Made by a program: the position numbers and the translations under genes. The notes below the pieces were generated by a model that was not told the origin of the DNA, searched no databases, and saw only the letters and a list, made by a program, of their open reading frames with translations. From a virus, in IMG/VR virus record IMGVR_UViG_3300033977_000049, positions 23,975-87,974 of that record: DNA of 64,000 nucleotides, one strand, 5' to 3'. Positions 54,160-60,984 of this stretch are shown piece after piece. Each line of letters opens with the position of its first letter. Position 1 is the stretch's first letter.

Positions 54160-54417
54160 TCATCTGACATCTAAATGTTCAGGAATTTGACATTGAATTG
54201 TCGTTCCACAAGTACAATGAGGCGTAAGTTTTAATCCAGGATTATCAAAATTTTTTATATGAATTGTATGCCCAGCCGATACTGTTATATATGTTTTTGG
54301 CAAATAAGCATTCAAAAATGCACCAACGTATCTTTCCCTAGTCCAGCCGGAATCTATAATCCTATCTTTTATAATATTCCAAGCAGCAAGAGCTTCATCA
54401 ACCAAATCTTTTGACAT
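54160..54417 (-). CDS. Hypothetical protein with Cys/His end (85 aa)
   Basis: Helical start (DLVDEALAAWNIIKDRIID) and LTPHCTCGTTIQCQIPEH at the end, a possible metal site. GGAGGAATATTT precedes the ATG. Unknown. Confidence 0.55.
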   Translation of the reverse strand: MSKDLVDEALAAWNIIKDRIIDSGWTRERYVGAFLNAYLPKTYITVSAGHTIHIKNFDNPGLKLTPHCTCGTTIQCQIPEHLDVR

Positions 54418-54419
54418 AA

Positions 54420-54560
54420 ATATTCCTCCAATCTAAAAGCGATGGCCGGTTTCCCCACCCGGTTCCCTATGGGCATGTCTTGGCCTGTTGGCCCTTGGCT
54501 CCAACCGCATGAGCGCTCGCAACCTCCACACCCTCCAATCCCAGCCAATCGCATCGCTAT
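54420..54560 (-). other. GC-rich patch between small genes
   Basis: This stretch is clearly richer in G and C than its surroundings. A frame at 54369-54554 (61 codons, Gly/Cys-rich start) crosses it but overlaps the next gene by 49 bases and changes character at the end, so I do not call it a gene. It may hold a short unlisted peptide or foreign DNA. Confidence 0.35.
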
Positions 54561-54767
54561 TTATTCCTGTTTTCGGCTATAGTAATTTCTTACATCATCC
54601 TTTGAATAAAAATTTTCTTTCTTATCAATATTTTCTATGGCGGTTAAAATTTTGTTCGTTATCCGGATACCGATAGTGCCAATGTAAAATATAAAGCCAA
54701 ATATAATCATAATAACCAATACCAACACGCGCACCAGAAGCAATAACCATCCAAGAAATTTTTCCAT
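54561..54767 (-). CDS. Small membrane protein (68 aa)
   Basis: A long hydrophobic region (residues 5-35, FLGWLLLLVRVLVLVIMIIF) then a charged helix (DKKENFYSKDDVRNYYSRK). Start preceded by AAGGAGATTAAA. Unknown. Confidence 0.55.
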   Translation of the reverse strand: MEKFLGWLLLLVRVLVLVIMIIFGFIFYIGTIGIRITNKILTAIENIDKKENFYSKDDVRNYYSRKQE

Positions 54768-54828
54768 TTTAATCTCCTTATTTCAATTTCTTGGCATTTA
54801 ATAAAATAAACCAAGGTTTCGTGCGCCC

Positions 54829-55095
54829 TTATTTTATTTTTGGCACCCAGGTTCCGGGGAAAAATAATTTTTGGATCTCTTTGCGCATTTTGACTTTATA
54901 TTTCCCTGCCCTTTTCTCCAGGCATTTGGTGCAAAGTTTATATCCAGTATCGCACATATAGCCCACTCTTACCGTTTTATGGCAATCGTCACATGTAATA
55001 TTTGCTTCCGCTAGTAATTCACTATGAACATAGACTGTAACTTTTTCGGTATGAGAGCCTACAAATTTTCCCTCCCCTAGGTATTTATTTTTCAT
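54829..55095 (-). CDS. Zinc-ribbon protein (88 aa)
   Basis: ITCDDCHKTVRVGYMCDTGYKLCTKCLEK carries three cysteine pairs. The ATG at 55095 overlaps the upstream stop (TAATG) and has AGGGGC upstream, so the 28 residues before it belong to another frame. Confidence 0.6.
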   Translation of the reverse strand: MKNKYLGEGKFVGSHTEKVTVYVHSELLAEANITCDDCHKTVRVGYMCDTGYKLCTKCLEKRAGKYKVKMRKEIQKLFFPGTWVPKIK

Positions 55096-55271
55096 TATCT
55101 TGCCCCTATTATTTTTAATATCCAATATACCAACCCAATTGAACCACAGAATGCATATATCCAAGAAGCAACAAGCCAAAATGTCCTTCTATATACATTA
55201 GTTTCCGTTTTCCGGAAATAAGTAAAAACTATTGCACATGCGAAGGCTAATATGGTAAAAACAATTATCAT
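55095..55271 (-). CDS. Two-helix membrane protein (58 aa)
   Basis: MIIVFTILAFACAIVFTYF, a polar turn with Arg and Lys, then WLVASWIYAFCGSIGLVYWI. GAGGAAATAG before the ATG. The 5' end shares four bases with the stop of the preceding micropeptide and the 3' end shares one with the next gene. Confidence 0.6.
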   Translation of the reverse strand: MIIVFTILAFACAIVFTYFRKTETNVYRRTFWLVASWIYAFCGSIGLVYWILKIIGAR

Positions 55272-55348
55272 CTATTTCCTCGATGCCCGCACCATAAAGC
55301 ATAAAGAAATGCAAGGCAGAGTAATAAAAGCATAAGGCATAAATCCAT
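55268..55348 (-). CDS. Membrane micropeptide (26 aa)
   Basis: MDLCLMLLLLCLAFLYALWC with a short basic end (GHRGNR). GAGGAATAGCTA precedes the start and its stop overlaps the next ATG (ATGA). Among the smallest plausible genes here. Confidence 0.5.
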   Translation of the reverse strand: MDLCLMLLLLCLAFLYALWCGHRGNR

Positions 55349-55351
55349 TAG

Positions 55352-55453
55352 CTATTCCTCGTCTTTATTTCTATTTACAAGCCTATGGAAGGCCCATAGA
55401 AATACAACCATAAGCCATGCCCAAATAAGGGCGATATCAATTATGATTTTCAT
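55352..55453 (-). CDS. Membrane micropeptide (33 aa)
   Basis: MKIIIDIALIWAWLMVVFLW with a charged tail (RLVNRNKDEE). Starts by TAATG after the SprT-like gene. First of three consecutive tiny membrane genes. Confidence 0.55.
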   Translation of the reverse strand: MKIIIDIALIWAWLMVVFLWAFHRLVNRNKDEE

Positions 55454-55836
55454 TACCAAATTCCCTTAAAGGCTCCAGCCTTAGCTAATCTAAGCATCCC
55501 CTTTTGAAATAATGGCCCATGCCGTACTCCTGAATGGCCGGTTATAGAAAGATATACATGGTTCATTTCATGGAACATAGTAAATTTAAGTTCATTTAGG
55601 TAAAGATTATGAGCGACGACAATGGTAAAGGGAACTGTCTTAAGTTGATATTTTCTTTTGTCGCTAACCCTCTGCATTTCCATATCATATACTATTTTGC
55701 CCAGCCTTCTATATCCATCTTCTTTCCCCAGATTAGCAATAAACACCGGCACATCTTTAGGAAGCCGATTATTAAAATATCTACGATTCAGGCATTTATA
55801 TATTCTCTCAAGGCAATAACTTCTCTCTCCAATCAT
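55453..55836 (-). CDS. SprT-like zinc metallopeptidase (127 aa)
   Basis: HEMNH at residues 89-93 is the zinc site and HGPLF (His 106) is in the place of the third ligand region. LNRRYFNNRLPKDVPVFIA is the characteristic N-terminal substrate helix-strand of SprT-like proteins. Related Spartan enzymes remove DNA-bound proteins, so it could clear host proteins from phage DNA. Compact, without the C-terminal zinc ribbon of larger family members. Confidence 0.8.
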   Translation of the reverse strand: MIGERSYCLERIYKCLNRRYFNNRLPKDVPVFIANLGKEDGYRRLGKIVYDMEMQRVSDKRKYQLKTVPFTIVVAHNLYLNELKFTMFHEMNHVYLSITGHSGVRHGPLFQKGMLRLAKAGAFKGIW

Positions 55837-55845
55837 CTTAACCCC

Positions 55846-56142
55846 CTAAATAAAGGAATCTTCATTATCCAATTCCGCTGCCTCAAATGGATCGTCTATT
55901 CGCCGTTTAATATTTATTCCCGGAGTTTCCAATTCCCCCGGTGGCTTATTGTCTCTAAGTCCAGTTAAATCAACCGTTGGCAAATTAGGCCCTAATTTAT
56001 TAATAGTTAATTCATCCAGTAATTGCTTGAATAAAAATTTTAATTCTTCATTGGGTAATTCAATCATTCCAGTAATGGATTTGCGTTTTCCATAGACCAC
56101 ACAATCAGGATCAAATATCTTAAGATTAACTTTTAATTGCAT
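55846..56142 (-). CDS. Hypothetical protein, paralogue A (98 aa)
   Basis: MQLKVNLKIFDPDCVVYGKR, then ITGMIELPNEELKFLFKQLL. It aligns with the next gene upstream in both the opening and the ELP-hinge segments, so the two are a diverged tandem duplicate. GGAGGAATAAC sets the start. Confidence 0.55.
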   Translation of the reverse strand: MQLKVNLKIFDPDCVVYGKRKSITGMIELPNEELKFLFKQLLDELTINKLGPNLPTVDLTGLRDNKPPGELETPGINIKRRIDDPFEAAELDNEDSFI

Positions 56143-56143
56143 G

Positions 56144-56374
56144 TTATTCCTCCTTGATATTGTTAATAATTGACTTGTACATCTCTTGATAATTATATAA
56201 TTCATTAAGTAATTTTTTAAATTCATTTTCCGGTAATTCGGTAATACCAGGCTTGATATTGGTATTCCTATGTATTTTAAAGAGTCGGCAGAAATATACC
56301 AATGCGAAATGCTGTATAGTATTCATTTCGCAATTCAATGGGCCAATTATAGGAAGATTAATTTTTAATTGCAT
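56144..56374 (-). CDS. Hypothetical protein, paralogue B (76 aa)
   Basis: MQLKINLPIIGPLNCEMNTI, then PGITELPENEFKKLLNELYNY. Same opening and same ITELPENE element as paralogue A. Unknown function. Confidence 0.55.
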   Translation of the reverse strand: MQLKINLPIIGPLNCEMNTIQHFALVYFCRLFKIHRNTNIKPGITELPENEFKKLLNELYNYQEMYKSIINNIKEE

Positions 56375-56375
56375 G

Positions 56376-56534
56376 CTATTCCTTCTTACTATTTATAAAG
56401 CGGCTTAAAATTATCCGGTCATCTAAATAAGTTCCGCAATAATCATATCCCTGTGCCGTTAATTCATTTAATTGCTTGATGGCATCATCTGAAGCCGCGT
56501 CTAATATAATAACCTTAAATGCATAATAAACCAT
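56376..56534 (-). CDS. Small DUF4177-like protein (52 aa)
   Basis: MVYYAFKVIILDAASDDAIK followed by QLNELTAQGYDYCGTYL fits the short strand-helix 'LN xx G xx GY' plan of DUF4177. AGAGAATAAA precedes the ATG. Stop is two bases before the next start. Confidence 0.5.
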   Translation of the reverse strand: MVYYAFKVIILDAASDDAIKQLNELTAQGYDYCGTYLDDRIILSRFINSKKE

Positions 56535-56549
56535 TTTATTCTCTTTAAT

Positions 56550-56664
56550 TCAATTAATAATCAATATAGGATCAATTAAATATATTTTCCAATAAAGCCA
56601 ATTAATAAATCGCCTATTCACTTTATTCATTTTTTATTACATCAATTAGGAATCTTATAGCCAT
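56550..56664 (-). other. AT-rich stretch with two possible micropeptides
   Basis: Two tiny frames follow each other on the minus strand: ATG 56664 to stop 56623 (13 codons) and ATG 56630 to stop 56550 (26 codons, aromatic). Only the first has a ribosome-like GGGG upstream. Coding is unproven. Confidence 0.25.
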
Positions 56665-56687
56665 GGCCCCTAATTAAAAAGTTTAAT

Positions 56688-57056
56688 TTATATTCCATAT
56701 GGATTGAAGTTTATTATTCCCATTAAAGGAGGGCTTTTCTCAGTAATTGGTGCCATGGAATATTCATTAGTATCTCCAATTAATGGGCTTACCTGTCCCC
56801 AGTGAGATGATTTAATATATTTAGACAATTCGATATGTTCTTGATTAGAAACCGCTTTTTGTATATCTTGACTAAGATTACGAAGCGTAATGGCTTGATT
56901 ATCTTGATTGGCCTGAAATGCTTCTAGGGCTTGCTCTTCAATAAATTCCAATACCCATTTTAATCCATAGATATATCCTGACATATTATTCCACGTCTTG
57001 TCAAATTTAATACATTCAGGGCAATTAGTATGTTCTCCAATATGCTGAACGGGCAT
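56688..57056 (-). CDS. Hypothetical protein (122 aa)
   Basis: TNCPECIKFDKTW has one CxxC; a long helix follows (LKWVLEFIEEQALEAFQANQ). AGGAGG precedes the start. Unknown. Confidence 0.6.
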   Translation of the reverse strand: MPVQHIGEHTNCPECIKFDKTWNNMSGYIYGLKWVLEFIEEQALEAFQANQDNQAITLRNLSQDIQKAVSNQEHIELSKYIKSSHWGQVSPLIGDTNEYSMAPITEKSPPLMGIINFNPYGI

Positions 57057-57088
57057 AAATCCTCCTATTGCGAAAAGTTTAATTTATC

Positions 57089-57220
57089 CTAATAAAAGTT
57101 ATAAGTGGTTGGGGGGTCACTCTCAGTCCATCGCCGCCCCCGAAGGGGGTTCCACCGGCCCCCAGGGCCGATTCCAAAAGTAGTACCTAACTCCTTTCCT
57201 ATCAATAAATTATCGGCCAT
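57089..57220 (-). CDS. Small hypothetical protein (43 aa)
   Basis: MADNLLIGKELGTTFGIGPG, then Arg/Trp/Pro-rich. GGGAGGGGAATTGGTG precedes the ATG. Its message contains two stable hairpins (GGCCC-TGG-GGGCC and a C-UUCG-G capped stem at about 57130-57170), which could also mean that the sequence is kept for RNA structure instead of protein. Confidence 0.4.
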   Translation of the reverse strand: MADNLLIGKELGTTFGIGPGGRWNPLRGRRWTESDPPTTYNFY

Positions 57221-57598
57221 CACCAATTCCCCTCCCATCTTATTTAGATGCTTATAAGCTATCCCTGGTCCTCTATTCTATCGCGCCCCTGGCTCCGCAC
57301 CTGGAATTTTATTCAAAGCCCAGGTTGCGCCCTATTGCGAGTTGTTAAGTCCTTTATTTACAATAAATGTTGTAGAGTTTCCTACTCTACAACATTACTC
57401 GTTATCTGCTATTAAGTCAGTATGTTACGCGAATGCCGATATTTCGGCGCGGGCCGTGCAACCCTTCCACTCCTATCCACTATTTACCACATTCCACCAC
57501 TTAAAATCTTTATGTAACGATGTCTTTGTTATAGACAAGTTCCTATAGACTCCGTTTTGTACACCCATAGTTGACAAAATAGCATGGATTTAAACCGC
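57221..57598. other. Long non-coding gap with inverted repeats
   Basis: No convincing gene on either strand. It contains a perfect 13-bp inverted repeat, AATGTTGTAGAGT (57366-57378) with its complement at 57384-57396 and a five-base loop, plus GCCGA/TCGGC near 57434-57448 and TGTCT/AGACA near 57523-57539. It is the largest gap in the leftward region and a good candidate for a promoter-operator or a small RNA. Confidence 0.55.
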
Positions 57599-57775
57599 CT
57601 ATTCTTCGCTTTCAGATTGCACTATTTCCTTTAACTCCTCCTCGCTTAATTGCTCAATTAACTCGCTCATTGCTAATTGCCGGGGTAATGGCTTACGAAG
57701 GTCATTGCCGTCTAAGTCCACTTCTGCTATAACCCAGGAGGCTTTACTAATCATTAGTTTATACCTTGCGGTCAT
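57599..57775 (-). CDS. Small acidic protein (58 aa)
   Basis: MTARYKLMISKASWVIAEVD, then SELIEQLSEEELKEIVQSE. GAGGAAATATT precedes the start; four-base overlap (ATGA) with the upstream gene. Unknown. Confidence 0.55.
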   Translation of the reverse strand: MTARYKLMISKASWVIAEVDLDGNDLRKPLPRQLAMSELIEQLSEEELKEIVQSESEE

Positions 57776-58122
57776 AATATTTCCTCTCGAACTTTCTCAG
57801 ATAATTCTTCAAAATCTTCCTCCAGAGAATCAACTTGCCCTTGTAAGGAATAATCTTTTTGCTTATCAAACTTTGCCATATTCCCCGGCCATTTATTAAT
57901 AACTTCCAATGACCTTTTTACAGTCGCCGGACATGGTAATTCGCCGGGATCGGGTTCATATCCGGTAAAACAAATACCCCACAGGAGTCTAAGCGCTTGC
58001 CATTCGGGATGCCGGTCACAATATTCGCATTCCCCAGGCGCATGTAGAACTCTGGCATCGCAATGAGGTGTTTGTTTAATCAAATTAATTGCATCCAATT
58101 TAGGGATTTGTTTTCTAAACAT
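57772..58122 (-). CDS. Conserved phage protein with HAPGECEYCD motif (116 aa)
   Basis: DARVLHAPGECEYCDRHPEW and LWGICFTGYEPDPGELPCPA repeat a pattern I recognise from many phage small proteins of unknown role; the His/Cys cluster probably binds zinc. A coiled coil ends it (SLEEDFEELSEKVREEI). Confidence 0.65.
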   Translation of the reverse strand: MFRKQIPKLDAINLIKQTPHCDARVLHAPGECEYCDRHPEWQALRLLWGICFTGYEPDPGELPCPATVKRSLEVINKWPGNMAKFDKQKDYSLQGQVDSLEEDFEELSEKVREEIL

Positions 58123-58317
58123 TTAATCCTCCGTAATATCCGCTTCATCAATCAGTGTTATTGTGCCACCGATTTTATTTACCCATTTTTCAAGGTCGGT
58201 AATAGGTCTTGAAATAAACTTATGTAAGATTGGCGCTGCCTCAATAATACACTGATCCGGCTCGGTTATGCCTACAGCAGCGCAAAAATTTTTAGTGGTT
58301 ATTTGATACCATTTCAT
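58123..58317 (-). CDS. Small hypothetical protein (64 aa)
   Basis: MKWYQITTKNFCAAVGITEP... mixed strands and helices, no motif. Overlaps the upstream gene by four bases. Confidence 0.5.
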   Translation of the reverse strand: MKWYQITTKNFCAAVGITEPDQCIIEAAPILHKFISRPITDLEKWVNKIGGTITLIDEADITED

Positions 58318-58514
58318 TGTATTTTCCCCTGTCCGCTTTCCGGCTGTTCAATCAATTCTTCCAATTCAATATCCTTTTTCTTATTCAATTCGCTCAATTC
58401 CTGGTAAATTCGCTTAAGGTATTTCACTTGCTCTGCCTGTCGCGCCGAATCTCGCCACCATAAATAGGCTTCCAGACCACCTAACGCTAGAATAATGATT
58501 AGCGCTTCGATCAT
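58314..58514 (-). CDS. Membrane-anchored coiled-coil protein (66 aa)
   Basis: MIEALIIILALGGLEAYLWW is one membrane helix; QAEQVKYLKRIYQELSELNK is a coiled coil. GGAGGTGGGAT before the ATG at 58514. Resembles the first spanin subunit in outline only. Confidence 0.55.
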   Translation of the reverse strand: MIEALIIILALGGLEAYLWWRDSARQAEQVKYLKRIYQELSELNKKKDIELEELIEQPESGQGKIQ

Positions 58515-58729
58515 ATCCCACCTCCGCATTTCACACACTTTCCAGTTTGCGGATAATTTCCAGTTTGTGGAATGTGGGGTTTGTGATAATTATCCCACGC
58601 ATGACACATTCCGCATTCGCATGGATCAGATTTGGTTGCGAATGCTGGGTCTGGAATCCATGATTTTTCATCATGCCAACCTATGCGCTTGGCCTCAATT
58701 CCGCTATACCATCTTTTTTGTTTTTCCAT
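58511..58729 (-). CDS. Zinc-binding hypothetical protein (72 aa)
   Basis: DPCECGMCHAWDNYH and KCVKCGGG give two metal sites. The duplicated IPQTGNYPQTG comes from a 15-base direct repeat. Four-base overlap with the next gene. Confidence 0.5.
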   Translation of the reverse strand: MEKQKRWYSGIEAKRIGWHDEKSWIPDPAFATKSDPCECGMCHAWDNYHKPHIPQTGNYPQTGKCVKCGGGI

Positions 58730-58943
58730 TTTTAGGTTTTTGTCCTATACGTAAAATTTGGTAACGGGATTCAGAATGCCCCCAAAAGGCCATATTCATA
58801 TTTCTACGTTCACAGGCAGCCTTGCGAGTTTTATAACAAGAAGCATATTTCCAATCTGAGTCGCGCAATCGAAACCATACCCATTTGCCACGCACAACAC
58901 TAAATACAGAGCACCAAACACACCAATTTTTATTTGAAGTCAT
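58704..58943 (-). CDS. Small Cys/Trp-rich protein (79 aa)
   Basis: WCVWCSVFSVVRGKWVWFRL ... CYKTRKAACERR. It begins one base after the next upstream gene ends. Unknown. Confidence 0.5.
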   Translation of the reverse strand: MTSNKNWCVWCSVFSVVRGKWVWFRLRDSDWKYASCYKTRKAACERRNMNMAFWGHSESRYQILRIGQKPKNGKTKKMV

Positions 58944-59219
58944 TTAACAATTCCCTTGCCAACATCGACATTTCTCGAAAATTACTGAGCGTATTGTTTT
59001 ATCTCGACACTGCCATACCCATTTAAATTTTCCTTGAAGGTAAATTGCTGTATGTTCACATTGATAACATCCTCCACACCTAGAGCACTTATAAAGTAAG
59101 TCACCACATTTAGCACACCGTTTTTCATGGACGGCACACCTCACACTCTCTCCACCATTATAATACCATACTTTCGTGAAATTATTGGAATATTTATTCA
59201 TTCCAGGGGGCATATCCAA
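58944..59219 (-). CDS. Zinc-ribbon protein, first gene of the leftward strand (91 aa)
   Basis: RCAKCGDLLYKCSRCGGCYQ with flanking cysteines makes a double zinc knuckle. Starts at 59219 or at 59201; neither has a strong ribosome site. It marks the point from which almost everything to the left is read leftward. Confidence 0.5.
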   Translation of the reverse strand: MDMPPGMNKYSNNFTKVWYYNGGESVRCAVHEKRCAKCGDLLYKCSRCGGCYQCEHTAIYLQGKFKWVWQCRDKTIRSVIFEKCRCWQGNC

Positions 59220-59516
59220 TGTGTGAAAATTCTCAACTTTCGGTATAAATGTCAGTGGGAGTTTTTTCGCACTCGGTTATTTCACTCATTCCTAGCAATT
59301 GGAATTCCATAAAATGTTTAATATTGGACGGGATGTTGAAATTTACAATACCTAATCCAGATGATTGATTCCAAACAATTTAGGGCGATAAGAGAACTTT
59401 TGTCCGCATAAAATTTCAACACATTTTTCCGCTTAACGGACAAGGCCAAGCCTCTAAAATCCAAGTAAAAACTATATTTGGTTTATTTTCAATAAGTTAA
59501 ATATTTTGGCACCGAG
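59220..59516. other. Divergent intergenic region
   Basis: Lies between the leftward and rightward blocks, so it should hold at least two promoters. No box pair is convincing enough to name. A 25-codon minus-strand frame (59310-59233) lacks a ribosome site. A TCCGCTTAACGGA palindrome sits near 59430. Confidence 0.45.
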
Positions 59517-59940
59517 AGTGCTCTATATATGGACGTCCGGGGAAACCCGGATGATCGAAATGGTTCTACCGCTCAGCACATAGTCCTAGATCGGGAATAC
59601 CTGATGCAACTAGGGGCGCATGGCTCAGAAATGCGGTATGAAAAAGCCGCAAGGCGAGACAAGTTCCCATAAGTCCTGTACGGAGGCAGGGAGCGCACCT
59701 GGAGAGCGCGGTGAGAACGTAGCCCTTAGCTAATAAGTGGTCCGGGCGAGGATAGCTCACGACTCTAGGATTCTCTCTTTTTAGATTATCAATCGCTTTG
59801 ATGCCTTAGCTTAGAAAAAACCGGCAGCATTATAAGTCAGGCTGCAACGGTGCGGGCAAGCGGAAACCGCGCTAAGGCATCTAAGCGGTTGATAATTTCA
59901 ATTGCAGGCATAAGTCCTGACCTATCGGCAGGCAGCGTTT
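59517..59940 (+). ncRNA. Large structured RNA, two domains
   Basis: Nearly every segment pairs on the plus strand. Domain 1: TCCGGG-GAAA-CCCGGA (59536-59551); TACCGC/GCGGTA (59567-59572/59633-59638) enclosing CCTAG/CTAGG and ATCGGG-AATA-CCTGAT (59590-59605); GCC-GCAA-GGC (59646-59655); CCTG/CAGG (59675-59690). Domain 2: a 14-bp stem with one G-U (59785-59798/59883-59896), then an 11-bp perfect stem (59800-59810/59871-59881), enclosing ACCGGCAGC/GCTGC..CGGT and GCGG-AAA-CCGC. GNRA loops read correctly only on this strand. ATAAGTC recurs at 59669, 59832 and 59910. No reading frame fits. Size and style recall GOLLD/ROOL-type phage RNAs, but I cannot assign a family. Confidence 0.75.
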
Positions 59941-59983
59941 AAAAGAGCAAACATGGCAACGTATCAAGCGTTATCGGAGGTAA

Positions 59984-60325
59984 ATGATATCCATGATTAA
60001 AATATTCTATCATGGAACTTCAAGTAAAAATCTTAAATCCATTCTCAAGATAGGCCTGCTTCCCGGTAACGGAAGAAATTACCAAGAAGATATTTGGCTA
60101 AAGAACCATTGCCAAAAGGGGGTTTTCATGGATGCCCAGGCTAGTGTAGCTCAACACTATGCCGAAATAGCAGCGGGTAAATATATTCCCAACAGTCAAT
60201 TAGGGCAACCTGTTATATTGGCGGTGAGAATAAATCCAAAAAGATTACATCGCGATATAGCCGCAGGTGGAGCGGCTTATTTTTGTACTTCTAGAATACC
60301 CCCTAAACATATAAAGAAAATCTAA
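59984..60325 (+). CDS. ADP-ribosyltransferase-fold protein, KptA-like (113 aa)
   Basis: IFYHGTSSKNLKSILKIGLL is the NAD-binding strand-helix of the ART fold (His-Gly-Thr), and GVFMDAQASVAQHYAEIAAG is the second conserved segment of the RNA 2'-phosphotransferase/ART group. The protein is half the length of KptA and lacks its N-terminal winged-helix part. It may modify a host protein or an RNA. Two ATGs (59984 and 59993) follow GGAGG; the first is 3 bases and the second 12 from it. It stands directly after the large RNA. Confidence 0.7.
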   Translation: MISMIKIFYHGTSSKNLKSILKIGLLPGNGRNYQEDIWLKNHCQKGVFMDAQASVAQHYAEIAAGKYIPNSQLGQPVILAVRINPKRLHRDIAAGGAAYFCTSRIPPKHIKKI

Positions 60326-60338
60326 TTTTGGAGGCTTT

Positions 60339-60494
60339 ATGTCATTCCTAGATTACGTTAGGGAATACGGAACAATAGCAGTCGCGCAAGCTCTAAAAGC
60401 GGTTGATGAAGAGGTTGCGGATTCCCGCATCAAAACCGGTGACCAGGAATATGACCCTCTGACTTTTCAAGATTCGATTCTTTATTGGAATTAG
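60339..60494 (+). CDS. Small acidic hypothetical protein (51 aa)
   Basis: MSFLDYVREYGTIAVAQALK, then acidic. GGAGGCTTT precedes the ATG. Its stop codon lies within the first arm of RNA element E1. Confidence 0.55.
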   Translation: MSFLDYVREYGTIAVAQALKAVDEEVADSRIKTGDQEYDPLTFQDSILYWN

Positions 60495-60631
60495 CTTTGC
60501 CCTTGCCCCTAATTGAGCGCTAAATGCTGCTAGCCAGGAAAGAAGGTCCAATTTAACGGACGCGAGTGGCGGGTCAATTCACTTATAGAATTGCGGGTGT
60601 TTAGCCTATTAGGGGCAACATGGAAAGCTAA
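60491..60631 (+). ncRNA. Structured element E1
   Basis: TTAGCTTT (60491-60498) pairs perfectly with AAAGCTAA (60624-60631). Inside, TTGCCCCTAAT (60503-60513) pairs with ATTAGGGGCAA (60608-60618), leaving GCCC on the left and CATGG on the right as an internal loop. About 90 bases between contain GTCC/GGAC and CAATTC/GAATTG hairpins. Outer stem and right loop are shared with E2-E4. Confidence 0.65.
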
Positions 60632-60659
60632 ATCAAATCGGAAGCGGAAGGAAATTAAA

Positions 60660-60709
60660 TTAGCTTTACTCCCGGCCTTGAGTAATCTCAGGGCCGTATG
60701 GAAAGTTAA
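60660..60709 (+). ncRNA. Structured leader element E2
   Basis: TTAGCTTT/AAAGTTAA outer stem, left loop ACTCCC, inner stem GGCCTTGAG/CTCAGGGCC (60674-60682/60687-60695), loop TAAT, right loop GTATGG. It stands 20 bases before the GGAGG of the 32-residue peptide gene. Confidence 0.72.
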
Positions 60710-60738
60710 TCTAAAGAGAAAGCTAAATGGAGGCTGTA

Positions 60739-60837
60739 ATGTCTTGGAAACTACGTGTACGTTTTTGGATTATGTACTTTCGTCTGATCCCAATAGCCCT
60801 AAGAATGGGCAGGCGACCACATATTGTATGGTATTAA
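60739..60837 (+). CDS. Basic aromatic micropeptide (32 aa)
   Basis: MSWKLRVRFWIMYFRLIPIA plus LRMGRRPHIVWY. The ideally placed GGAGGCTGTA supports translation. Another, longer frame over this region runs through E1 and E2 and is not credible. The peptide may be toxic, membrane-active or a translation-coupling leader. Confidence 0.5.
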   Translation: MSWKLRVRFWIMYFRLIPIALRMGRRPHIVWY

Positions 60838-60860
60838 AAAGACATGATTCAAGAATCAGG

Positions 60861-60984
60861 CCGGGCCTTTCCCGGCAAACAGGATAGAAGCTCAGGCTGA
60901 AAAGCTGGCGAGAGCTTGACCTGCTCAATAGTGTCCCACTTATCTGCAAAGCGGAAAGGCGAGAGGATTGAGAAAAGGATTAAC
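60861..60984 (+). ncRNA. Structured leader L1 before the DUF932 gene
   Basis: Begins with CCGGG-CCTTT-CCCGG. GGATAG (60882-60887) pairs through two G-U pairs with TTATCT (60940-60945), enclosing AAGCTC/GAGCTT. The 3' part, GCGGAAAGGCGAGAGGATTG, precedes an AAAGGATTAAC start region. About 85 percent identical to L2 at 63100-63223, with changes that keep pairing. Confidence 0.7.

Noticed and set aside
54369-54554. A 61-codon minus-strand frame
   Set aside because: It overlaps a well-supported gene by 49 bases and has an abrupt composition change; kept only as a GC-rich patch.
59566-59760. A 64-codon minus-strand frame
   Set aside because: It lies wholly within the large structured RNA, with no ribosome site.
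59517-59940. RNase P RNA, tmRNA or group II intron as identity of the large RNA
   Set aside because: The conserved cores of those classes (P4 of RNase P, tRNA-like end with tag frame, domain V) are not found.
60591-60887. A 98-codon plus-strand frame
   Set aside because: It crosses E1, E2 and the well-supported 32-residue gene in another frame, has no ribosome site and a composition set by the RNA stems.
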